Assembly: GCA_905207515.1 (NCBI GenBank)
Contig: CAJLLK010000013.1
Span: forward strand, 1-19,784
DNA length: 19,784 nt
Reading direction: 5' to 3'
Source: an uncultured Christensenella sp.
Lineage (GTDB): Bacteria; Bacillota; Clostridia; Christensenellales; UBA1242
The notes under the pieces are model-generated. The model did not search any database, was not told the origin of the DNA, and worked only from the letters and a program-made list of their open reading frames with translations. Below are positions 1-5,150 of this stretch, piece by piece. Every line of letters begins with the position of its first letter. Within the stretch, counting starts at the first letter, position 1. Made by a program: the position numbers and the translations under genes.

Positions 1-22
1 TATTAGTAATTATTTTTTCAGT

Positions 23-40
23 TGTGATATACTAATCACA
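23..40 (+). promoter_or_regulatory. Extended -10 promoter inside an inverted repeat
   Basis: A TGn-type extended -10 box (TGA at 25-27, TATACT at 28-33) lies about 22 bases before the ATG at 56. No good -35 box is visible. The box sits in the centre of a perfect 6-bp inverted repeat, TGTGAT (23-28) and ATCACA (35-40), with a 6-base spacer. A repeat covering a -10 box is a plausible repressor operator. It resembles CRP/FNR-family half sites, but the spacing is two bases longer than the usual TGTGA-N6-TCACA. Confidence 0.45.
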
Positions 41-55
41 TATAGGGAGGTTTCT

Positions 56-2446
56 ATGTTTTCTCTAATGGGCGCGATAGTCGATAATATTATAAATTTT
101 TTCATCACGGTCGCAAATTTAATTTCATTTGACCTTGTGTTTATCATTGCACTGGCAGTGGAAGTTTTGTTTGTAATTTTCTTTTTGATAAAGTCAGCTT
201 TTTCTTATGAAGCGGCTTTAAACCGGGCTTTGGACAGGCTCAACTATTGGTTGTTTGAAAAGAAGGTCGTCACTGAAGAAAACATCAAAGACTTGAACGT
301 TTTGTTTAAGACGAAAACGCCAAAAAGATTGTGTTATTATTGGCAACAATACATACTCTTCAGAGAGGGAACGCCGTCTTCTTATATGTCAAGTGAAAAT
401 CTTGTTGAAAAACCACTCAAAACCAGCTCGTATAACTCAAACATCAAAAACTTGACAATTTTCACAACACTCTGGGCATTTATTGCAGCGATGTTTGTCA
501 TCCTTTGCAGCAACGCGGAAAACGTTTTGTATGGAAGGTCTTTGGCTATGGCGCTTTTGGTGCCGATTTTCATCGCGATCATTGGTGTGATTTTTGTTGT
601 TTATTTGAGAGCAAGAAAAAATTCAACTTTAAATTCTCTCTATCAAAATGTCGCTTTGTTTGGCAGATTTATGGACAATGCTTGCGTTGATTTGCCAAGC
701 TATATTGACTATCAAATTTTGTTTACTCCAGCAGAAATTGAGAAAGGTCAACCAGTTCTTCGTGAATTTTTGGATTATAAGGCGAGAAAAGAAAAGGAAG
801 AATTTCAAAAGGCTAAAGAAAACGAAATCACTTACGAACAATACGATTTTTCTTCGACTGGCATCGATGGTTCAATTGTGCTTGACAGAGCGATGAAAGA
901 AAGTGAGCTTTTCTTAAACAAAAAAGAAAAGATTTTGGTCAAGATTTCTCAGCTTGAAGCCGAGCTTGACTCTCGAAGAAAGAATTTTGATAATGTTCAA
1001 AAAGATTATCAGACAAAAATTCAGGCTTCAAAAGAAAACGTTAACAGATTGCGTCAAATGCAAGAAGAAACGACCAACAGAATTGAAAGCAACTATTATA
1101 GAAAACAACAAACCCAAGAAATTGGCAAACAAGAACAGTTTGAGCAAGAGTTTGAACAACTTAGAGCAAAATATCTTTTGGAAAAGAAAGACGGCGAAGA
1201 CGAAATCAAAAAGCTCAACGACGAACTTGCTCAACAAAAGAAAAACATCGAACAAGCCATGCTTGGCGAATATCAAACTTTCTTCAACAAGTTTTGCCAA
1301 AGCGCTGAAAAAGTTGTTGGAACGGTGTTTAAAGAAAAGATTGACAATTTGAATGCTGAAAATGAAAAGAACAAACAGCTTGTCACAGAACTTGAAATTC
1401 AACTTAAAAATGTTCCACAAGGTGCTTATGACGGAGCAAAAGACAAGACTGAAGAAATTCCGGCTGAAGGCAAATATGACGACGAAGGAAATTATATCTA
1501 TCCAAATGGAACTTTCTATGACAAAGATGGCAATTTCCACGATGAGAACGGAAATGTTTATTCTCAAGACGGCACACTAATTCAAGCTGCTCCAACTCAA
1601 GAAGAAGAGAAAAAAGTTGTTGACTTAAACAATCTCGAACCTTTTGATTATATGACAGATGTTTCTCAAAAAGACGCCGTCTATGATGTGGCAAAAAATG
1701 TTGTGGAAGACATCGACAAAGACAACTCTATAGAGTTTGTTGAGAGTGAAAAACCGGCAGAACAACAGACTGAGCAACCACAAGAAGTTGAACAGCCAGC
1801 TGAAGAAGAAAAGGCAGAAAAGACAAAAGCGCAAGAGCCTGAAAAAGAACCTGAAACAGCGAATGCTGAAACGCAGTCGGAAGTTCAGGCGACCGAAACA
1901 AAACCTAAGAAAAAAGCTGGCAGACCGAGAAAGGTTGTGACTGAAACAGAACCAAAAGAACCTAAAAAGCGTGGTCGCCCAAGAAAGACAACAACAGAAC
2001 CTGCCAAAACAGAGCCTAAAAAAGTTGGCAGACCTAAAAAGGTGGTAACAGAACCAGAAAAGCCAAAAGAGAAAAGAAAGGTTGGCAGACCAAAGAAAAT
2101 TGTCAAGGAACAAGCCGAAACAGAAAAGGTTAAACGTGGCAGAGGTCGCCCTAAAAAACAAAATCAAGCGATTTCCGAAATAAACAAGAAGCTTTCTGAA
2201 GAAGAAAAAAAGATAAGTGAAATGAGAAGTTCTATCAATCAAGAATTGGAAAAAGCAATGAATGATATGAATTCTTCAAAAGTTGATGACAAACAAGCCA
2301 GACGAGAACAACTCTTGAAAGAAATTGATGCTCTTCAAAAAGAAGCTATCGATGCAATGGCAAGGCATGAGTCTGAAACAAGAATTGCAGAAATCAACTC
2401 AAAACTTGAAAGCATTTTGGAAGAAATCAAAAAGCTGAACTCATAA
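56..2446 (+). CDS. Membrane protein with coiled coils and five AT-hook motifs
   Basis: I do not recognise a named family. The start follows a GGGAGG ribosome binding site at 45-50. Visible architecture in 796 residues: a long hydrophobic N-terminus (about 8-50), two further membrane segments (about 131-151 and 162-185), a charged heptad-rich coiled coil (about 285-450), a short Gly/Asn/Asp/aromatic repeat section of the EGNYIYPNG / DGNFHDENG kind (about 474-507), an acidic Glu/Pro/Gln linker, a basic tail with five GRP-centred AT-hook cores, and a final coiled coil (about 703-796). The GRP cores are at residues 622, 640, 658, 677 and 697, flanked by Arg/Lys. AT hooks bind the minor groove of A/T-rich DNA (known of the motif). 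I infer a membrane-anchored DNA- or nucleoid-binding protein. Low-complexity Lys/Glu/Pro tails can mimic AT hooks, so the function is not certain. Confidence 0.85.
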   Translation: MFSLMGAIVDNIINFFITVANLISFDLVFIIALAVEVLFVIFFLIKSAFSYEAALNRALDRLNYWLFEKKVVTEENIKDLNVLFKTKTPKRLCYYWQQYILFREGTPSSYMSSENLVEKPLKTSSYNSNIKNLTIFTTLWAFIAAMFVILCSNAENVLYGRSLAMALLVPIFIAIIGVIFVVYLRARKNSTLNSLYQNVALFGRFMDNACVDLPSYIDYQILFTPAEIEKGQPVLREFLDYKARKEKEEFQKAKENEITYEQYDFSSTGIDGSIVLDRAMKESELFLNKKEKILVKISQLEAELDSRRKNFDNVQKDYQTKIQASKENVNRLRQMQEETTNRIESNYYRKQQTQEIGKQEQFEQEFEQLRAKYLLEKKDGEDEIKKLNDELAQQKKNIEQAMLGEYQTFFNKFCQSAEKVVGTVFKEKIDNLNAENEKNKQLVTELEIQLKNVPQGAYDGAKDKTEEIPAEGKYDDEGNYIYPNGTFYDKDGNFHDENGNVYSQDGTLIQAAPTQEEEKKVVDLNNLEPFDYMTDVSQKDAVYDVAKNVVEDIDKDNSIEFVESEKPAEQQTEQPQEVEQPAEEEKAEKTKAQEPEKEPETANAETQSEVQATETKPKKKAGRPRKVVTETEPKEPKKRGRPRKTTTEPAKTEPKKVGRPKKVVTEPEKPKEKRKVGRPKKIVKEQAETEKVKRGRGRPKKQNQAISEINKKLSEEEKKISEMRSSINQELEKAMNDMNSSKVDDKQARREQLLKEIDALQKEAIDAMARHESETRIAEINSKLESILEEIKKLNS

Positions 2447-2454
2447 TGAAAAAC

Positions 2455-2484
2455 AAAAACCACACGGAAATGTGTGGTTTTTTT
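2455..2484. terminator. Bidirectional rho-independent terminator
   Basis: AAACCACAC (2457-2465) pairs perfectly with GTGTGGTTT (2472-2480) around a 6-base loop. A T-run follows on the plus strand to 2484, and A-rich sequence upstream gives a T-rich tail on the minus strand. It separates the convergent AT-hook protein gene and the small membrane-protein gene. Confidence 0.9.
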
Positions 2485-2514
2485 ATGTTTGAAAATTAAA
2501 ATCAAATTTAAAGC

Positions 2515-2811
2515 TTAAAACAAAGATATTCTGCCAGTGCAGAAGCCGTAAATCAAAAGCACTGTGGAAATGATTATCAAAATTGTTCCAAAAATGAAGT
2601 TGAGTGCTGTGGAAGTTTTTCTGCCCGACTCTCTTGTGAAAGCTCCATTGTAGAACAATGCAAGCCCAGCAAAATATGATATGTATGTGACAGCCAAATA
2701 TAAATCCATGCCCGAAATCACATTAAAGTAATAAAGCAATGCAAAAACAATGGCCAAGACTGCAAACAAAATTCCCAAAATGGTGTATCTCACTGCACTT
2801 TTTGATTGCAT
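2515..2811 (-). CDS. Small hypothetical membrane protein, three TM segments
   Basis: The 98-aa product has three hydrophobic stretches (about residues 8-28, 36-58 and 67-92) joined by short loops. One loop is basic (RESGRK, about 60-65). No catalytic motif or named family is apparent. The start is well supported: AAGGAG (minus strand, 2822-2817) lies five bases before the ATG, and a consensus-like promoter sits upstream. It ends at the shared bidirectional terminator. It follows the radical SAM gene on the same strand but has its own promoter, so it need not share its function. Confidence 0.75.
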   Translation of the reverse strand: MQSKSAVRYTILGILFAVLAIVFALLYYFNVISGMDLYLAVTYISYFAGLALFYNGAFTRESGRKTSTALNFIFGTILIIISTVLLIYGFCTGRISLF

Positions 2812-2831
2812 AAGCTCTCCTTTATGTTAAT

Positions 2832-2860
2832 ATGATAAGATTTTTAAAAATTTATGTCAA
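2832..2860 (-). promoter_or_regulatory. Sigma-70 promoter of the small membrane protein
   Basis: Read on the minus strand: -35 TTGACA (2860-2855), a 17-base spacer, and -10 TATCAT (2837-2832). The -35 is perfect and the box lies just after the stop codon of the upstream radical SAM gene. The transcript would start near 2825, giving a short leader that contains the AAGGAG site. Confidence 0.7.
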
Positions 2861-2877
2861 ACAAATTTGAAAAAATG

Positions 2878-3717
2878 TCAAAAATCTGGCACAAACACAG
2901 AGCTGGCGCTGTCAAAATCTTGAACATAACCATTTTGCAAACCAAGTTTTTCCATGTGAGCCAACACCGCTTTGTATTCAATCGGCTTCAATTTCCGATT
3001 TAATGCACTGTGACCATTTGGTGTAAATTGGCTCATTATGCTGATTTTTCTTTCGGGGAAATTTTCTTTGATTGCATTCAAAACTTGAAAAGAATTTTCC
3101 ACATGCTCTGGCAAAACAAGATGTCGAATGACAACTCCCTGCGTCATCAGCTCTCCGTCAAACTTGTCAGGTTTGAGACGGCACATCTGTTTTATTGCAT
3201 CAACTGCAACGCTGAAATAGTTGTCACAAACTGAAAACTTTTTGCCTAAATTGTTGTCGCCATATTTTAAATCTGCCAAAAAGACATCGACAAACTTGGA
3301 AACGTTTTCAATTGTTTCAACCTTTTCATAGCTGTTTGTGTTCCAAACGACCGGAATTTTTTTGTCAATCAATTTAAACGCCTTTGTGAGCTGATTTGAA
3401 AAATGAGTGGGAGTGATAAGGTCGATTGAAGAGTGAGCGTCTTGGTTTTCTTCAATAAGTTTCACAAATTCGTTTATCGAATAGGTTTCGCCGACGCTTC
3501 CGCGCGAAATCTTATAGTTTTGGCAATAGTCACATCGCAGATTGCAGCCTGAAAAAAAGATGGCAAGAGTGCCTTTCTTTCCGGTTATGCAAGGCTCTTC
3601 CCACATAAAGTTTTTTATGACTTTTGCAATCCGCAAAGTTTCAAATTCGTTGCAAAGGCCCTTTGAGATTGCTCGATTGATGTTGCAGTTTCGCGGACAA
3701 GTCAAACATTTTTCCAT
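2878..3717 (-). CDS. PflX-like radical SAM protein (COG1313)
   Basis: The 279-aa protein carries the radical SAM motif CNLRCDYC (C58, C62, C65), which binds the 4Fe-4S cluster that cleaves S-adenosylmethionine. An N-terminal Cys cluster (C4, C7, C11, C22) begins CLTCPRNC, the signature of the COG1313 (PflX) group related to pyruvate formate-lyase activating enzymes. The true substrate of this group is not established, and I see no glycyl radical enzyme gene nearby. The ATG is fixed by the need to keep the N-terminal Cys motif and by an in-frame stop just upstream. There is no ribosome binding site; a -10 box lies six bases before the ATG, so the mRNA may be leaderless. The gene starts 29 bases after the HAD phosphatase gene. 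Confidence 0.85.
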   Translation of the reverse strand: MEKCLTCPRNCNINRAISKGLCNEFETLRIAKVIKNFMWEEPCITGKKGTLAIFFSGCNLRCDYCQNYKISRGSVGETYSINEFVKLIEENQDAHSSIDLITPTHFSNQLTKAFKLIDKKIPVVWNTNSYEKVETIENVSKFVDVFLADLKYGDNNLGKKFSVCDNYFSVAVDAIKQMCRLKPDKFDGELMTQGVVIRHLVLPEHVENSFQVLNAIKENFPERKISIMSQFTPNGHSALNRKLKPIEYKAVLAHMEKLGLQNGYVQDFDSASSVFVPDF

Positions 3718-3723
3718 GAGATT

Positions 3724-3752
3724 ATTTTAGCATAGACAAAAAATTTTTACAA
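3724..3752 (-). promoter_or_regulatory. Candidate promoter giving a leaderless radical SAM mRNA
   Basis: On the minus strand: -35 TTGTAA (3752-3747, overlapping the upstream stop codon), a 17-base spacer, and an extended -10 TGC-TAAAAT (3732-3724). Only six bases separate the -10 box from the ATG at 3717, so transcription would begin at or next to the start codon. Confidence 0.5.
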
Positions 3753-4445
3753 TTCTTTTCCTTCGCTTTCAAGCAAACAAGTGACGGCTTCCAGCCCTTT
3801 GCCAGCGCCATAACTTTTGTTGCTGGTTTTGATGACAAGTGATTTCAATGCTTGCTCTTTTTCAACAGATTGAAAAATGTCTTTTGCGTAATCAAATTTG
3901 CCTTCTTGGGGTTGCATTGAAAGTCGATAGACTGGATAGGTGGAAGCTTTCAAAATTCTGCGGTTTGCCAAAATGCAAAATTTCTGTCGATTGCCAATGT
4001 CGGCGTTCAACATCGGCAAATCAGCATTTTCACTGTCTCCAACAAACACGCAAGTGGAAATTTCGTTTTGCTTGTCAAAGGTTTTCAAAAAGATTTCAAC
4101 GCCATCTTTCTTGGAACCGCATTTGTCAGACAGTTTGCACGTTTGCCCAAAATGTATTCTGTCAGTGTTGTAAATTTCTGTGAAATATTTGCAGTTTTCT
4201 TCAATAAGAAATTTGAATTTGTTTTTGATTTCGGGTGGAAAATATGACAAGGTGTAACTCAAATCACTTTTTATTGAGCTGTTTTCGCCGAAAGGCAAGG
4301 CAGACGTTATGACGACAATTTTAACATTCCCGCCAAAATGTTTGACAAATCTTTTGAGCGAAGAAATAAAGACGTTGCCTTTTTCATAGCCAACATCATC
4401 GAAAGTGTCGTTGTAATCCAAAAAAATTATTGCCTTTTTTGCCAT
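3747..4445 (-). CDS. HAD-superfamily phosphatase-like protein
   Basis: The 232-aa protein shows the HAD motifs in order: motif I FLDYNDT with nucleophile D10; motif II VVITSA (T47); a Lys candidate for motif III in CGSKKDG (K112/K113); and motif IV GDSENADLPML (D137, D142). It probably hydrolyses a small phosphorylated compound in the cytoplasm, but the substrate cannot be read from sequence. The second Asp of the usual DxDxT motif is Asn here (N12), although Asp13 is adjacent; this residue normally acts as general acid/base. No ribosome binding site precedes the ATG, and a -10-like box lies six bases upstream. It is divergent from the SecB-like gene and could be co-transcribed with the radical SAM gene downstream. 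Confidence 0.75.
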   Translation of the reverse strand: MAKKAIIFLDYNDTFDDVGYEKGNVFISSLKRFVKHFGGNVKIVVITSALPFGENSSIKSDLSYTLSYFPPEIKNKFKFLIEENCKYFTEIYNTDRIHFGQTCKLSDKCGSKKDGVEIFLKTFDKQNEISTCVFVGDSENADLPMLNADIGNRQKFCILANRRILKASTYPVYRLSMQPQEGKFDYAKDIFQSVEKEQALKSLVIKTSNKSYGAGKGLEAVTCLLESEGKEL

Positions 4446-4451
4446 ATAAAA

Positions 4452-4480
4452 AGATTAAAACAAAATTCGGTTGTTGTCAA
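4452..4480 (-). promoter_or_regulatory. Candidate promoter giving a leaderless HAD-gene mRNA
   Basis: On the minus strand: perfect -35 TTGACA (4480-4475), a 17-base spacer, and a weak -10 TAATCT (4457-4452). The ATG at 4445 begins six bases after the -10 box. The same geometry is found before the radical SAM gene and the lytic transglycosylase gene. Confidence 0.5.
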
Positions 4481-4490
4481 TAGCAAACGC

Positions 4491-4519
4491 TTGTAATTTT
4501 GATTTTGTTGTGTTAAAAT
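4491..4519 (+). promoter_or_regulatory. Promoter of the SecB-like gene (and probably the tRNA)
   Basis: -35 TTGTAA (4491-4496), a 17-base spacer, and an extended -10 TGT-TAAAAT (4511-4519). It is divergent from the HAD-gene promoter; the two -35 boxes are about ten bases apart. No separate promoter is visible before the tRNA at 4964. Confidence 0.6.
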
Positions 4520-4549
4520 AAAGTCTGAACGAATTTTAAGGAGAAAAAA

Positions 4550-4939
4550 ATGGAAAATGTTATCAAACCACACCTGGTTAAACCTATGTTAGATAAAATT
4601 GTTTTTGAAAAACTTCAGTTGCCACAGCCAAACGCCATGATAAACATCAAACCTGAAGACTTTATCGATGTCAGAAAAATTTCAGAAGAAATCGTCAAAG
4701 TCACTTTGGAAAGAAAACTTGTTGTCACGCCGTCAAATTTGATGAGAGTGGCTGTCACAATGAGCATTGACATCCCTGTGGACTCAATCGAATTTATGAA
4801 ACTGCCTGACCCGAAAGAATATATCAGAAACAGCCAACCGGTCAGAATTTTGATTGCCTATGTTTCAAACATGATAACGTCAATCACTATGAACACAATT
4901 TTGGGACCTATTGTTACACCTCCAAACATCCAAGAATAA
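4550..4939 (+). CDS. Short SecB-like protein
   Basis: The 129-aa product starts after AAGGAG at 4538-4543. Its C-terminal third (about residues 98-129) reads RILIAYVSNMITSIT, then a Gly-Pro, then TPPNI. That is the layout of the end of SecB export chaperones: a helix with YxxxxIxSxT, then a Pro-containing loop, then PPxN. The middle (about 38-82) alternates hydrophobic residues as expected for paired beta strands. It is somewhat shorter than a typical SecB (about 150 aa). I infer a SecB-fold protein, perhaps an export chaperone or the chaperone of a SecB-dependent toxin-antitoxin system, but no toxin gene is adjacent. This is pattern recognition and could be wrong. Confidence 0.5.
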   Translation: MENVIKPHLVKPMLDKIVFEKLQLPQPNAMINIKPEDFIDVRKISEEIVKVTLERKLVVTPSNLMRVAVTMSIDIPVDSIEFMKLPDPKEYIRNSQPVRILIAYVSNMITSITMNTILGPIVTPPNIQE

Positions 4940-4945
4940 ATTCTT

Positions 4946-4963
4946 GCTCCACTTTGGAGCTTT
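4946..4963 (+). other. Short hairpin between the SecB-like gene and tRNA-Gly
   Basis: GCTCC (4946-4950) and GGAGC (4956-4960) form a 5-bp stem with only three T after it. It touches the 5' end of the tRNA. It is too weak for a confident terminator and may be a processing or partial attenuation structure. Confidence 0.3.
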
Positions 4964-5037
4964 GCGGGCGTAGTACATCGGTAGTATGCGAGCTTCCCAA
5001 GCTTGAGAGACGGGTTCGATTCCCGTCGTCCGCTCCA
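4964..5037 (+). tRNA. tRNA-Gly (anticodon CCC)
   Basis: A complete 74-base cloverleaf, including encoded CCA (5035-5037). Acceptor GCGGGCG pairs with CGTCCGC (one G-U). D stem GTAC/GTAT. Anticodon stem CGAGC/GCTTG with loop TTCCCAA, so the anticodon at 4996-4998 is CCC and reads GGG glycine codons. T arm ACGGG-TTCGATT-CCCGT. The discriminator base is T, as expected of bacterial tRNA-Gly. It starts 25 bases after the SecB-like gene and is followed by a strong terminator, so the two are probably co-transcribed. Confidence 0.95.
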
Positions 5038-5092
5038 AATGAAAAACTGCGCTGTTGGCTCGTTTTTGCCACAAAGTGTATCTCCACTTAAG

Positions 5093-5115
5093 AAACTCGC
5101 GGGGCGAGTTTTTTT
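5093..5115 (+). terminator. Rho-independent terminator after tRNA-Gly
   Basis: AAACTCGC (5093-5100) pairs perfectly with GCGAGTTT (5104-5111) around a GGG loop, followed by T to 5115. It sits between the tRNA and ligD, and shows that a ligD start upstream of it is unlikely. Confidence 0.85.
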
Positions 5116-5150
5116 GTTTGAAAAAATGCGGTTTGGGCAAAATTTTTGTT

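Noticed and set aside
23..40. A CRP binding site upstream of the first gene
   Set aside because: The half sites resemble CRP, but the spacing is two bases too long, so I list it only as an inverted repeat.
1625..2242. 205-aa minus-strand open frame opposite the AT-hook gene
   Set aside because: It is an artefact of the low-complexity Lys/Glu/Pro coding sequence on the plus strand, Phe/Leu/Cys/Arg-rich, with no ribosome binding site or promoter.
5055..5150. TTG-initiated N-terminal extension of LigD
   Set aside because: It would run through the tRNA terminator and adds residues not seen at LigD N-termini; the ATG at 5151 matches the family.
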